From Roseofilum casamattae BLCC-M143 (lineage in GTDB: Bacteria; Cyanobacteriota; Cyanobacteriia; Cyanobacteriales; Desertifilaceae), in assembly GCF_030068455.1 (NCBI RefSeq), contig NZ_JAQOSQ010000003.1:186001-250000 (forward strand): a stretch of DNA of 64,000 nt. The letters run 5' to 3'. Each line of letters begins with the position of its first letter. Within the stretch, counting starts at the first letter, position 1. A program made the position numbers and the translations under genes. Below, one piece after another: positions 50,251 to 60,039 of the stretch. A model generated the notes under the pieces. That model was not told the DNA's origin. It saw nothing but the letters and a program-made list of their open reading frames with translations, and did no database searches.

Positions 50251-52089
50251 GTGAATAAACGGTGGAGAAATGCAGGACTGTATGCGTTGTTGGCGATCGT
50301 TGTAATTGCTTTAGGAACAGCGTTATTCGACCAACAACCCCAACCCAGAGAAACCTGGCGCTACAGTCAACTGATCGAAGAAGTCGAAAGTCAGCGCGTC
50401 GAACGAGTAAACCTCAGTGCCGATCGCACCAAAGCACTGGTGACTTCCGAAAACGGCGAGAAAATTCTAGTGAATCTGCCCAACGACCCAGATTTACTCA
50501 ATATCCTCACTCGCAACAACGTTGACATTTCCGTTCTCCCTCCCAGCGACGATGGCGTTTGGGTTCGGGCCCTCAGCAGTCTGTTCATTCCCATCTTGCT
50601 AGTAGTCGGAGTCTTTTTCTTGCTCAGACGAGCGCAAAACGGCCCCGGATCTCAGGCGATGAATTTTGGTAAATCCAAAGCTCGGGTACAAATGGAGCCG
50701 CAAACTCAGGTCACTTTCGGCGATGTGGCAGGTATCGAACAAGCCAAACTCGAACTGACTGAAGTTGTAGACTTCCTCAAAAATGCCGATCGCTTCACGG
50801 CGGTTGGCGCAAAAATTCCCAAAGGAGTGCTGCTCGTCGGCCCTCCCGGAACCGGTAAAACCTTACTTGCGAAAGCCGTAGCTGGAGAAGCGGGCGTTCC
50901 CTTCTTCTCCATCTCCGGTTCCGAGTTCGTTGAAATGTTTGTTGGGGTGGGTGCCTCTCGGGTGCGCGACCTGTTTGAACAAGCGAAAGCCAACGCGCCT
51001 TGTATTGTCTTTATCGACGAGATCGACGCGGTCGGTCGCCAGCGGGGTGCGGGTCTTGGCGGCGGAAATGACGAGCGCGAGCAAACCCTGAACCAGTTGC
51101 TAACGGAAATGGATGGGTTTGAAGGCAATACCGGAATTATTATTATTGCGGCAACCAACCGTCCCGACGTCTTGGATGCAGCCCTAATGCGTCCCGGTCG
51201 TTTCGATCGCCAAGTGGTGGTAGACCGTCCCGACTACGCCGGTCGTTTGGAAATCCTCAACGTTCACGCCCGCGGCAAAACCTTATCCAAAGATGTGGAT
51301 CTGGAAAAAATTGCCCGTCGGACTCCTGGATTTACCGGTGCCGACCTCTCCAACTTGCTCAATGAAGGCGCTATTTTAGCCGCTCGTCGCAACTTAACCG
51401 AAATCTCCATGGACGAGGTCAACGATGCGATCGATCGCGTTCTCGCCGGTCCCGAGAAGAAAGACCGAGTCATGAGCGAGAAGCGCAAAGAGTTGGTTGC
51501 TTATCACGAAGCCGGTCACGCTCTCGTCGGTGCATTAATGCCAGACTACGATCCGGTGCAGAAAATTAGTATTATCCCTCGCGGTCGCGCCGGCGGACTC
51601 ACCTGGTTCACTCCCAGCGAAGACCGCATGGACTCCGGACTCTACAGCCGCGCTTATCTGCAAAATCAGATGGCAGTAGCTCTTGGCGGACGCTTGGCTG
51701 AAGAAATTGTCTTTGGAGAAGAAGAAGTGACCACCGGAGCGGCCAGTGACCTGCAACAAGTAGCACGAGTTGCTCGGCAGATGGTGATGCGCTTTGGAAT
51801 GAGCGATCGCCTCGGCCCCGTTGCCTTGGGTCGCCAGCAAGGCAATATGTTCCTCGGTCGCGATATTGCTGCCGAGCGCGACTTCTCGGAAGAAACTGCA
51901 GCGGCCATTGACGACGAGGTGCGCAACCTAGTCGAACAAGCCTATCGGCGGGCGAAGGAAGTGTTGACGAACAACCGCTCTATCCTCGACCGGCTAGCGG
52001 AAATGCTGGTGGACAAGGAAACCGTTGATGCGGACGAGCTGCAAGACTTGCTCGCTAACAGTCAAGTCCAAATGGCTGCGATCGTCTAG
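50251..52089 (+). CDS. ftsH: ATP-dependent zinc metalloprotease FtsH
   Basis: 612 aa membrane AAA+ protease. Two N-terminal helices flank a lumenal or periplasmic domain (about 8-125). The AAA domain has Walker A GPPGTGKT (197-204), Walker [13 protein letters not shown], pore FVGVG and SRH. The peptidase has the zinc site H419EAGH423. Cyanobacterial FtsH complexes turn over photosystem II D1 and regulators; this one resembles the FtsH1/FtsH3-type sequences. The start is GTG 50251 with AGGAGG upstream. A 14-bp stem hairpin follows the stop. Confidence 0.96.
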   Translation: MNKRWRNAGLYALLAIVVIALGTALFDQQPQPRETWRYSQLIEEVESQRVERVNLSADRTKALVTSENGEKILVNLPNDPDLLNILTRNNVDISVLPPSDDGVWVRALSSLFIPILLVVGVFFLLRRAQNGPGSQAMNFGKSKARVQMEPQTQVTFGDVAGIEQAKLELTEVVDFLKNADRFTAVGAKIPKGVLLVGPPGTGKTLLAKAVAGEAGVPFFSISGSEFVEMFVGVGASRVRDLFEQAKANAPCIVFIDEIDAVGRQRGAGLGGGNDEREQTLNQLLTEMDGFEGNTGIIIIAATNRPDVLDAALMRPGRFDRQVVVDRPDYAGRLEILNVHARGKTLSKDVDLEKIARRTPGFTGADLSNLLNEGAILAARRNLTEISMDEVNDAIDRVLAGPEKKDRVMSEKRKELVAYHEAGHALVGALMPDYDPVQKISIIPRGRAGGLTWFTPSEDRMDSGLYSRAYLQNQMAVALGGRLAEEIVFGEEEVTTGAASDLQQVARVARQMVMRFGMSDRLGPVALGRQQGNMFLGRDIAAERDFSEETAAAIDDEVRNLVEQAYRRAKEVLTNNRSILDRLAEMLVDKETVDADELQDLLANSQVQMAAIV

Positions 52090-52121
52090 ACCGTCCGATC
52101 TCGAATATTTTTCTAACTCCC

Positions 52122-52154
52122 GAACCCCTTGTTCTTATTGAGAACAAGGGGTTC
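52122..52154 (+). terminator. strong hairpin after ftsH
   Basis: GAACCCCTTGTTCT (52122-52135) and AGAACAAGGGGTTC (52141-52154) form a perfect 14-bp stem with a 5-nt loop, 33 nt after the ftsH stop. The T-run is missing, so it may act as a 3'-end stabiliser as well as a terminator. Confidence 0.65.
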
Positions 52155-52228
52155 GTTGTACCCATAATTTTAGAGTTTATCCCAAATCCAGTTACCACAG
52201 ACTATATTCAAGAATTAACCGAAACCCA

Positions 52229-52256
52229 GTAGAGACAAGGCATGCCTTGTCTCTAC
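52229..52256. repeat. 28-bp perfect palindrome GTAGAGAC...GTCTCTAC
   Basis: A full palindrome with ends GTAGAGACAAGG and CCTTGTCTCTAC around CATG-type centre bases. Palindromes with these GTAGAGAC ends are recurrent in cyanobacterial intergenic DNA. The rest of the gap 52090-52476 (387 bp) contains the ftsH hairpin and AT-rich DNA with no gene that I can support. Confidence 0.65.
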
Positions 52257-52476
52257 GGCAAACCCCGAAAACATCCTCAATAAAACGGATTTGGTATTAG
52301 GCAACGATCGCGCAATTTTTGCCGAGTACTAATTCCCAAGAGTACGCCCATAGACTAAAATGCGATCGCAAACATCTAGATCGCTGAGTATATCTTAGCT
52401 CTAACAATTATTTATTAGTAATAGCAGAAACTCGAGAGTGAAAGAAGAGAAATATTACTAAGGAGAGAGATTCATC

Positions 52477-53202
52477 GTGCCACACTTAATTACCAATCGC
52501 GCCCGACAACACAATCTGATGAGCGATCGCCCTGCAGGACATCTCCATTTTTCCTGGGAATCTGTTAATGCAATTCTTTATCTCATTGGCGGATTTGCAT
52601 TCATTATCGGTAGTATTTTCTTCCTGCCTCGATATGAGGAATCGATCGCTGTTGGAGTTTGGAGCTATTTTGGCGGATCGTGTCTCTATGCCATTGTCAC
52701 GATCCATGATTTACTTGAATCCATTAGCCATCTGAGATCTCAAAATTACGTGACGAGAGCGCACTTAACCGAGTTATATGCAGCAATTTTTTATACAATC
52801 GGGACTCTTCTATTTATTGCTGGTAGTCTTTTCTTTTTACCGCAAATTGAATTGATTACTGCAGGTGTTGGATGCTTTATTACGGGCAGCATTCTCTTCC
52901 TAATTGGATCGTGCATTAACGTTCTACAAATCACTCAAGCTGGCTCTTTATTGACTCTACAGTTATTGAATGCAACCGCTATCTGTTTTCTCTTGGGGTC
53001 GGTTCTGTTTCTGGTCGCGTCAATTCCCTACCTTTGGACTATTACTAACCAACAGGAGCGAAATCTATTATTCACTTACGTCGCTTGGGAATATATCGTT
53101 GGCAGCTTTCTCTTTTGGAATGGTGGAATTTTTAATTATTATCGAGCAATTCTAGTTGCCGATCGCCACCGAGAATTGGCATTGAGAGCCAAGGAAGACT
53201 AG
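52477..53202 (+). CDS. YrhK-domain membrane protein
   Basis: 241 aa with about six membrane helices arranged in three similar pairs (AILYLIGGFAFIIGSIFFLP, 20; FYTIGTLLFIAGSLFFLP; ICFLLGSVLFLVASIPYLW). This is the YrhK-like pattern, with each pair ending in FFLP. Function unknown. GTG 52477 follows AAGGAGAGAG; an ATG at 52519 would remove 14 residues. The repeated helix pairs suggest internal duplication. Confidence 0.75.
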   Translation: MPHLITNRARQHNLMSDRPAGHLHFSWESVNAILYLIGGFAFIIGSIFFLPRYEESIAVGVWSYFGGSCLYAIVTIHDLLESISHLRSQNYVTRAHLTELYAAIFYTIGTLLFIAGSLFFLPQIELITAGVGCFITGSILFLIGSCINVLQITQAGSLLTLQLLNATAICFLLGSVLFLVASIPYLWTITNQQERNLLFTYVAWEYIVGSFLFWNGGIFNYYRAILVADRHRELALRAKED

Positions 53203-53390
53203 GATGACAGCTTGAGGAACTTTTTTTTGCACGTTAATCTTTAAGTCTAAATACTTATGGACTTTGACAGAATTCTTCATACTACATTCTGTCGTTCGGA
53301 ATGTATGCTCTAATTTCTTGCTGAACTTTAACATTCCAGAAGAAATCCCTGAAATATAATGAGGTCGATATCTTTGGAGAAGGGAAATCT

Positions 53391-54428
53391 ATGGGTCAAA
53401 TCATTCGGAAAATCTATCTGCACTGGAGCGCTACTCACTATAATTGGTCCGTTCCCGGACACTACCACACGGTAGTCATGGGGGATGGAACTGTGAAGCG
53501 CCACACGGGCTACGACCAAATGTTGCGGACTCATACCTATGCCCGCAATGCCAACTCCGTCAGCTTGTGTTGTGCTTGTATGGGAGGAGTTGCTTGGCGA
53601 GACTATCCTCCGACGGAGATCCAAATTGACAACATGTGTAAAGAAGTGGCCTCTCTCGCCCTAGATTTGGGTTGGGAACCGAGCGATATTACCATTTCTC
53701 GAGTGTTAACTCACGCGGAAGCGGCGGCGAATAAAGACTTTTCTAAGTGGCAAGCGTGGCGCGCGACTGGAGTATCGTTTAATACGGCAAGATGGCGTGG
53801 CTTGCCCCATGATAATTACGGTCCGATCAGTTGGAATGACGGCTGGCCTGGCGGTACGGCTGAACGCTGGGATTGGTGGCAGCTAAAATCGTCTGACCCC
53901 AGAGGAGTCGGTGGCGATCTGCTCCGCGAGAAAGTTCGTAACTTTATGCAAGCCGAGGCCGATCCGGAGTTGCAAAAGATTGAGAACTATCAACAAGAGA
54001 CCGAATGTAAGCTCTATTTTGACGGTCGAGTGGTTTCGACGGGATATATTCTGGCGGATAATCGCTGTTACGCTCGCTTATTGGATTTGACCTCGCCGTT
54101 TAAAATCCGCATTGGTAAAGTGCAAAGTGGAAATATCCGCTACATTAACTTGGTTTCCGATAACTACAAACCGAAGCATTTAACCGATGCTCCGATTATT
54201 CCCAATTTTCCTAACGTTGATATTTATATCAATCGACCGTTGGATACTGAGGGTAATGATATTAGCGACCAAGATTTTCCCGTGCAACCTTTCATTCAAG
54301 GGGTCTTGCTCAAGCGTTCGACTTACGTGATTCTTGCGGATTTCTGTAAGGAGTTGGGTATTGATTATGCCTATCGAGGTGCGGATAAGTCAATTCACTT
54401 GGGAACGAAAACGGCGCCTTCTCTGTAA
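53391..54428 (+). CDS. N-acetylmuramoyl-L-alanine amidase-like protein
   Basis: 345 aa. An Amidase_2/PGRP-like domain fills residues 1-185 (KIYLHWSATHYNWSVPGHYH, 20; VVMGDGTVKRHTGYD; ITISRVLTHAEAAANKDFSK, 20; ERWDWWQL). His and Asp candidates for zinc binding are present. The C-terminal half (about 200-345) is beta-rich with no known domain. No signal peptide is visible, so it resembles phage endolysin-type enzymes or a protein exported another way. It would cut the peptide from glycan strands. Confidence 0.78.
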   Translation: MGQIIRKIYLHWSATHYNWSVPGHYHTVVMGDGTVKRHTGYDQMLRTHTYARNANSVSLCCACMGGVAWRDYPPTEIQIDNMCKEVASLALDLGWEPSDITISRVLTHAEAAANKDFSKWQAWRATGVSFNTARWRGLPHDNYGPISWNDGWPGGTAERWDWWQLKSSDPRGVGGDLLREKVRNFMQAEADPELQKIENYQQETECKLYFDGRVVSTGYILADNRCYARLLDLTSPFKIRIGKVQSGNIRYINLVSDNYKPKHLTDAPIIPNFPNVDIYINRPLDTEGNDISDQDFPVQPFIQGVLLKRSTYVILADFCKELGIDYAYRGADKSIHLGTKTAPSL

Positions 54429-54463
54429 GAGAATCTCGGTTCGACAGCCGAGGCGCGATCGCG

Positions 54464-54540
54464 GAAACCGGGTCTATTACTCCCGTTAATTAGATTAACG
54501 ATCGGCCAGAACTAAACCTCTGGCGGAGACGCCCGGTTTC
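54464..54540. repeat. inverted repeat GAAACCGGG...CCCGGTTTC
   Basis: 9-bp arms at 54464-54472 and 54532-54540 enclose 59 bp; relatives of the AGAAACCGG palindromes seen at 44182 and 63971. It lies between the convergent amidase and FmdB-like genes and may help end transcription. Confidence 0.5.
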
Positions 54541-54591
54541 TCCCTTCAATGTTACAGCGCTTTGCTCGGTTGCCCAGAACGGGCATTTAGC

Positions 54592-54888
54592 TCAGTTGCG
54601 GTAAATGATTCGGTCTTCTCCGTCTTTTGCGGTAACATTTTCGTAGACGCCTTCGTCCCGCTTGACTAACTTTTTGAATCCAGATTGTTTATAGTCGCTA
54701 TCGCTGGTGGGGACGGCGAGCATGGGGGCGCTAATGGCACGGCGAACTGGGGCATCTAGAGGAGTCTCTTCCGGATCGATTTTGGCGAGTTGGCAGAGTT
54801 TTCCCCAGGTGGGCACGGTTTCGTCGAGACGATGCATGACTTCAACAGTGCGATGGTTGCTCGGACAGAAGTAGTCATAAATTGGCAT
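54592..54888 (-). CDS. FmdB-like small protein with reduced zinc ribbon
   Basis: 98 aa beginning MPIYDYFCPSNHRTVEVMHR (20), as in FmdB/zinc-ribbon proteins, but the CxxC pairs that bind zinc are incomplete (Cys8 and Cys32 only). The middle DAPVRRAISAPMLAVPTSDS (20) and a basic C-terminus fit cyanobacterial relatives. Function unknown; loss of the zinc site suggests structural change. Confidence 0.7.
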   Translation of the reverse strand: MPIYDYFCPSNHRTVEVMHRLDETVPTWGKLCQLAKIDPEETPLDAPVRRAISAPMLAVPTSDSDYKQSGFKKLVKRDEGVYENVTAKDGEDRIIYRN

Positions 54889-55175
54889 GGCAGCAAATGT
54901 AGGGATTAAACGGGACGCTTCGGGTTTAGTTTATCGGGGCTAGAGCTAGATTTCAAGACGGGCGATCGCGAGTTAACCGGAAATTTACTTAGAGAAAGAG
55001 AAACAATGAATTTCGCGCACTCCTTTCAACAGTTAAGATTGTTATAGCGACTTGTTGTTGCTGCGGTGCATTGCATTGTATGGTAAAGACCCAACGGTCA
55101 GTGTTGGACTGCCAAGATGCTAGGAATCGTTCATTACTGGGCGATCGGGTTAACTCAAATCATATCGGCTAGAAG

Positions 55176-56420
55176 ATGACTATGAATCAGGGATCTAAGT
55201 CAAATTGTTCTGCTATTGCTTCCTCAAACTCCTCAGAAGACTTGGGGCAAGGTACAGAACGCAGAACTTCTGTCTATCGCGAATGGCAGGAGTCAACGAT
55301 TGTAGATCGCCTGCAAACTAGTATTTCGATTACTCTGGCTGGGGTGTTTGTTTTAGCATTATTAGAAGCGATTCTGTACGGGGAGGAATTTGCCAGTCAG
55401 TTGCTCGGTTCGCGCATTGTCACTCTGTTTGCCTTGTTGGGATGTTGGGGGTTGCAACGGACTCCTTTTGCTCGGCGCCACGCTACACTGTTGCTGTTGA
55501 GCTTATCTTGGTCGGTGACTCTGTTGCCGCAGATTTTGGGGACGGTGGCTGGAGTGTCTCAGTTTCAACCGCAAGTTTGGTTGGTTATGTTTGTCGGGCA
55601 AGCGGCTGCGATCCCCGTATGCAGTAAAGTTCATGCGATCGCGCAAATTGTGGCAGTGGCCTATTTTTGTCTGAATCATTGGCTGTTGCGCTTGCCTTTA
55701 AGCGATTTATCCGATCCCGTCGATTTGCGATCGTTTCTCTTTTTGGCGATCGCCGGTATCACCAGCTATTTTATTATTCAACAATACGAGCGCTTGTCTC
55801 ATGCGGAATGGTCGGTGCGCCAAGAGTTAGATATCGTCAAGAAGCAAGTCAAAAATCTGACACTGTACGATGGTCTGACTCAACTGCCCAACCGCCGCCG
55901 CTTTAATGAATATATCGAACAGGAATGGCGACGGATGAAACGCGATCTCAAGCCGCTGTCTTTGATTGTCTGTCGCTTGGATTATTTTAAGCCTTACGTG
56001 TATAGCTATGGGTCGCAAACGAGTAATGAATGCTTGAAAACTATTGCCGATGCGATTCAAACAGTAGTGAAGCGTCCGGCAGATATGATTGCTCGCTATC
56101 GCGGCGAAATGTTTGCGATTTTGTTGCCGCAAACGAATGCGGAAGGCGCCATGCAAGTGGCCACTTATATTCATTCGGAAATTAGTAGCTTGAAACTGGT
56201 GCATCCCAACTCGCCCATTAGTCCTTACGTGACGGTGAGTTTGGGGGTGAGCAGTGCGGTGCCGAGCAATGAAGATTCTGAGGTGACGTTGATTGTCACG
56301 GCTGGAGAGGCGCTGGCGGAAGCGCAAGCGTTGGGAGGAGATAATATTATTTTGAAGGCGGCGAATAGTGGGAAGGTTTCTAAGCGCCGGGTTGATGCGA
56401 ATACGATGGATGGGGAATAG
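55176..56420 (+). CDS. membrane GGDEF-domain protein with degenerate RGEMF motif
   Basis: 414 aa. Five to six membrane helices (about 47-220) precede a coiled coil and a GGDEF domain (about 235-400; LTLYDGLTQLPNRRRFNEYI, 20). The active-site loop reads ARYRGEMFAILLP: GGDEF has become RGEMF (309-313), losing the fourth-position Glu needed for catalysis. It is probably a non-cyclising, GTP- or c-di-GMP-responsive sensor rather than an active diguanylate cyclase. ATG 55176 was used; ATG 55182 is possible. Confidence 0.82.
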   Translation: MTMNQGSKSNCSAIASSNSSEDLGQGTERRTSVYREWQESTIVDRLQTSISITLAGVFVLALLEAILYGEEFASQLLGSRIVTLFALLGCWGLQRTPFARRHATLLLLSLSWSVTLLPQILGTVAGVSQFQPQVWLVMFVGQAAAIPVCSKVHAIAQIVAVAYFCLNHWLLRLPLSDLSDPVDLRSFLFLAIAGITSYFIIQQYERLSHAEWSVRQELDIVKKQVKNLTLYDGLTQLPNRRRFNEYIEQEWRRMKRDLKPLSLIVCRLDYFKPYVYSYGSQTSNECLKTIADAIQTVVKRPADMIARYRGEMFAILLPQTNAEGAMQVATYIHSEISSLKLVHPNSPISPYVTVSLGVSSAVPSNEDSEVTLIVTAGEALAEAQALGGDNIILKAANSGKVSKRRVDANTMDGE

Positions 56421-56437
56421 GGAATATAGAGCCAAAT

Positions 56438-56474
56438 AAAATCCCTCTAAACTTACATGGTTTGGGGGGATTTT
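56438..56474. terminator. 15-bp stem hairpin between GGDEF gene and CRISPR
   Basis: A fully paired 15-bp stem (with two G-U pairs on the plus-strand RNA; arms 56438-56452 and 56460-56474) encloses a 7-nt loop. T and A runs at the ends let it work in both directions: for the GGDEF gene on plus, and for the CRISPR transcript on minus. Confidence 0.65.
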
Positions 56475-56479
56475 CAATT

Positions 56480-56894
56480 TATTCTATTAAATCGACTCCG
56501 AGGGGAGTCTAGAAAGTTGTAGCATCAAAAATTCAACAAAGCTAGCCATAGAGTTTCCATTAAATCGACTCCGAGGGGAGTCTAGAAAGGTCCACCTTCC
56601 TCATGCATCGCCAATCGAAAGACAAGGTGTTTCCATTAAATCGACTCCGAGGGGAGTCTAGAAAGAGAGGAACTCGATCGCATTAAGTCTGCCTTAGAGC
56701 GTTTCCATTAAATCGACTCCGAGGGGAATCTAGAAAGAAAACACGTCCGATTCAAGTAGATAAATCGGGACGCGGTTTCCATTAAATCGACTCCGAGGGG
56801 AATCTAGAAAGATCCGACTGAGCTAACTTCAACTCGGGCGATTTTCTCGACCGATAAGTTTCCATTAAATCGACTCCGAGGGGAATCTAGAAAG
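56480..56894 (-). CRISPR. CRISPR array, six 37-nt repeats, five spacers
   Basis: Repeats at 56480-56516 (degenerate end), 56553-56589, 56629-56665, 56701-56737, 56775-56811 and 56858-56894. Spacers are 36, 39, 35, 37 and 46 nt. Read on the minus strand the repeat begins CTTTCTAGACTCC and ends AATGGAAAC, the usual cyanobacterial 3' handle. The worn repeat at the low-coordinate end marks the trailer, so the leader is on the 56895-57057 side. Three leader-side repeats carry one base change in the hairpin stem that becomes a G-U pair on the minus-strand RNA. No cas genes are in the window. Confidence 0.93.
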
Positions 56895-57057
56895 GCCTGG
56901 CTCCTGAAGAGCTGGCCATAGCTTGATTATAGCGCCCAAATCCGACGCTACCAAAATTTTTAGCTTTTTATTAGGAATTACTATCAATAATTTGACGGTC
57001 GAATCGCTGTAATCCAGACAGGATAAGGAACCGACACTCGCAACCACAGAATAGGGG

Positions 57058-58710
57058 TTACAGCGATTTACGATTGGCGTCGGAAAGTACCAAAGCTTGT
57101 TTCACTTGCGCGATGACTGTAGACCAATCTTGAGGTTGACTTTGGCGGAAGAGGCGAATGCTAGGATACCACGGACTGTCGAGACGGACAAACATCCAGC
57201 GCCAGTCGCAACTGAAGTGGAGCAACACCCAGGTGGGTTTACCGAGAGTTCCGGCTAAATGGGCAACTGCTGTATCGATAGTTACGACCAGATCGAGCTG
57301 GCGGATCGTTTGGGCAGTGTCGAGGAAGTCTTGGCACGGGTTGGGAAAAGGATGGATATTGTGGGTTTCTAGGAGGTCGCGATCGCGCTCTCCTACCTCT
57401 TTTTGCAGGCTATAAAATTCCGTATTCGGCGTATCGAAAATAGCGCTAAATTCCGAAAGCGGGCACGATCGCCGATGGTTTTGCGGATGCTCCGGATGCC
57501 CTTGCCAAACGATGCCGACTTTGGTTTTCGATGGAGTATCTGGGAGCAGCAAGGGTTCGGGAATGGAAAGTAGCTCTAAACTGAGAGGAGCGGGAATGGT
57601 GGCGAGGGTGGTTCCGCTCAGGTGCGGCAAGCTCATTAGGGAACTATGGCAGTCGTGCTCTGGGAGCGCTTCGCCGGGAGCGAGGAGAGTATCGATGTCT
57701 GGAACGAGGGAAAATAGGCGGTGCAGGGGTTGGCGACACTCAAAAATGATTTTTGCACCTTTTTCTTGTACCCAGGGCAAGTAGCGCAGCATTTGGAGGC
57801 TATCGCCAAATCCTTGTTCGGCATGGAGCAGCAGGGTTTTGCCGTTGAGGGGACTGCCATCCCAGGCAGGTTGAGTAAAGGTGCGCCCGCTCAACTCGGG
57901 AGTTTGCAAGCGCCATTCATATTCGGTAAATCCTTGTTTGAGATTACCTTGGGCGAGGAGAGCAAAGGCGAGTCCCATATGGGCGCGGACTTCTGCGGAA
58001 TTAACGCGCAACGCTCGGTAGTAGTCGAGGATGGCTTCGGCGATGCACCCTTGTTCGACGAGCGCATTGCCCGAGGTATAATATGCTTCGGTATAGTTGG
58101 GGTTAATTTGTGCGGCGCGACGGTAATGGGCGATCGCCTCGGAAAGGTTATCTTGACTGTAATAGCTATTCCCTAAATTCAGCCAGGCTTCGGCAAAGTT
58201 GGGTTGCAGGGCGATCGCTTTTTGGTAATAGGAAATAGCAGTATCGAAGTCTTTTTGCTCTTTATAGAGGTTGCCCATATTGTAGAGCGCTTCGATTTGA
58301 TTCGGATCGATCTCTAGAGCCGTTTGGTACGCTTGCTTGGCTCGATCTAGTCGATCTTGTTCTTGATAGAGTAATCCTAAGTTAGTGTGGGCGCCGGCGT
58401 AGTTGGGTTCGAGTTCGAGAAGACTTTCATAGGTGGCGATCGCCTCATCTCTTTGACCGTCGATTTTAAATGCATTTCCTAAATTAAACCGAGCGACAAC
58501 AAAGTCTGGCTTGAGCGAAATTGCTTGTTGGTAACGAGCAATAGCTTGCTTAATCTCTCCTAAATTTTTCTCCGCCATTCCCAATAAACATAAAGCATCG
58601 GTTTGTTCGGGTTCGGCAGCGACAATTCTGGCAAAAATTTCCTTGGCTTCTCCATACTTGCCGTGTTGATAGCAGGTAATTCCTTGTTGCAGGGGAGAAG
58701 GATTAGACAT
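57058..58710 (-). CDS. TPR protein with C-terminal GT9-like domain
   Basis: 550 aa. About eight TPR units fill residues 1-260 (IKQAIARYQQAISLKPDFVV, 20; GNLYKEQKDFDTAISYYQKA, 20). The C-terminal 290 residues resemble ADP-heptose-type glycosyltransferase family 9 (LLLHAEQGFGDSLQMLRYLP, 20; VGIVWQGHPEHPQNHRRSCP, 20; VVTIDTAVAHLAGTLGKPTW, 20). Such fusions occur in cyanobacterial glycosylation of proteins or surface glycans. Substrate unknown. It starts 68 bp from the TnpB element boundary. Confidence 0.85.
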   Translation of the reverse strand: MSNPSPLQQGITCYQHGKYGEAKEIFARIVAAEPEQTDALCLLGMAEKNLGEIKQAIARYQQAISLKPDFVVARFNLGNAFKIDGQRDEAIATYESLLELEPNYAGAHTNLGLLYQEQDRLDRAKQAYQTALEIDPNQIEALYNMGNLYKEQKDFDTAISYYQKAIALQPNFAEAWLNLGNSYYSQDNLSEAIAHYRRAAQINPNYTEAYYTSGNALVEQGCIAEAILDYYRALRVNSAEVRAHMGLAFALLAQGNLKQGFTEYEWRLQTPELSGRTFTQPAWDGSPLNGKTLLLHAEQGFGDSLQMLRYLPWVQEKGAKIIFECRQPLHRLFSLVPDIDTLLAPGEALPEHDCHSSLMSLPHLSGTTLATIPAPLSLELLSIPEPLLLPDTPSKTKVGIVWQGHPEHPQNHRRSCPLSEFSAIFDTPNTEFYSLQKEVGERDRDLLETHNIHPFPNPCQDFLDTAQTIRQLDLVVTIDTAVAHLAGTLGKPTWVLLHFSCDWRWMFVRLDSPWYPSIRLFRQSQPQDWSTVIAQVKQALVLSDANRKSL

Positions 58711-58787
58711 AACACTTGAGAATCGGAATAGAATTCATTTATTTTGTCATTAATTAGGCGATCGCGCCAGCACTGTATTGACATCCT

Positions 58788-58900
58788 CCCCAGCCTAAAG
58801 GCGTGGGGATTCCCCTTATCGCTAAGGAGACTTCCTCTTTCTACAAGTTCCCTTACTTGAAACAGTTTCCCATTGCAAATAGAGGGGATTCTCTCCGGAG
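58788..58900 (-). ncRNA. putative omega/reRNA at the 3' end of tnpB
   Basis: TnpB elements make a guide RNA that covers the 3' end of tnpB and the right-end hairpin and continues into flanking DNA. The hairpin at 58788-58808 and its place after the stop fit this. Exact ends cannot be read from sequence. Confidence 0.35.
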
Positions 58901-60039
58901 GCTTTACTTTCCGTCTGCCCGACGGTAGCTGATAATTGCTTCAGGCCCAATTTCAGAATATTGATTGCTGCATTTTGGTCCCGTTCGGCTTCATATCCAC
59001 AATGGGGACATTTATGGGTTCTCGTGCTTAAGGTTTTTACCACTTTTTCCCCACATTGAGAACAATTTTGCGAGGTATAAGCTGGTTCTACAGCAATTAC
59101 GGGTACGCCATAAATCCTGCCAAAATATTCTAACCATTGCCGAAAGCGATACCATGCTGCATCGGAAATTGATTTGGCTAATTTGTGGTTCTTGACCATG
59201 TTGCGCACTTTTAGGTTTTCGATCGCGACCAAATCGTTAGATTGGATGACGTGCTGGGCTAATTTACACACCCAGTCGTTACGTCGGCGAGAAACCGTCA
59301 GATGCACTCTTCCTAACCGATTCCTAGCTTTGGCTCGATTTTTACTCCCTTTCTGCTTGCGAGATAAGCGCTTTTGCCGTTGTTTTATTCGGCGCTCATC
59401 TTTTCTCAAAAAGCGAGGGTTGTCTACTTTCTTGCCTTCGGAATCCGTGTAGAAATGGTTCAAACCCACATCTAAACCTATTTGTTTTCCAGCTAGTTCT
59501 TTCTCCTTTTCTCGTTTATGGTCAATCAGGAATTGGGCATAATAACCATCGTGCCTTCTAATTACTCGTACTCTTTTGATTTGTTGGAGTTGATAATAAT
59601 GAAGGTCGCGACTTCCCCAGAGCTTAAATGCTCCGGCGTTGAATTGGTCAGTGAATTTCAGGTAGCGCCTATCTTCTGAGAGTTTCCAGCCTGAGGTTTT
59701 ATATTCGACTGATGCCCGAACCCGATATTTCTGAAACTTGGGATACCCTTTCTTTCCTTTGATTTTGGCTTTGCAATTACGATAAAACCGTTCGATGGAT
59801 GCCCATGCTCTTTCAGCATGAGCTTGCCTGGCCATTGAATTGAGTTTTCTGGCCCAGGGGAATTGGCTATTGTCGGATAACGCCTTGCAATATTTATAGG
59901 CATCATTGCGACTTTTAATTTCCCCATTCATCCATGCTTTGATGATGCTATTCCGGATGAAACGACCGGTGCGGATGGCTTCATCTAGCTGAGAGTACTG
60001 CTCTTTCCCTCCTTCTAGCTTCATCTCATAGATTATCAT
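58822..60039 (-). CDS. tnpB: TnpB RNA-guided nuclease
   Basis: 405 aa RuvC-fold nuclease guided by an RNA from its own 3' end. The catalytic triad is present: Asp190 in IGLDVGL, Glu274 in AIENLKV and Asp354 in ERDQNAAIN. The zinc finger Cys326, Cys329, Cys344, Cys347 lies between. The N-terminal helical part (GKEQYSQLDEAIRTGRFIRN, 20) is complete, so the protein appears active. It is the only gene of its element. Confidence 0.93.
   Translation of the reverse strand: MIIYEMKLEGGKEQYSQLDEAIRTGRFIRNSIIKAWMNGEIKSRNDAYKYCKALSDNSQFPWARKLNSMARQAHAERAWASIERFYRNCKAKIKGKKGYPKFQKYRVRASVEYKTSGWKLSEDRRYLKFTDQFNAGAFKLWGSRDLHYYQLQQIKRVRVIRRHDGYYAQFLIDHKREKEKELAGKQIGLDVGLNHFYTDSEGKKVDNPRFLRKDERRIKQRQKRLSRKQKGSKNRAKARNRLGRVHLTVSRRRNDWVCKLAQHVIQSNDLVAIENLKVRNMVKNHKLAKSISDAAWYRFRQWLEYFGRIYGVPVIAVEPAYTSQNCSQCGEKVVKTLSTRTHKCPHCGYEAERDQNAAINILKLGLKQLSATVGQTESKASGENPLYLQWETVSSKGTCRKRKSP

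Noticed and set aside
55827-56477. 216-codon minus-strand frame opposite the GGDEF gene
   Set aside because: Composition is rich in Arg/His/Ile with no recognisable motif, and it lies fully antisense to a well-supported domain and crosses the terminator.
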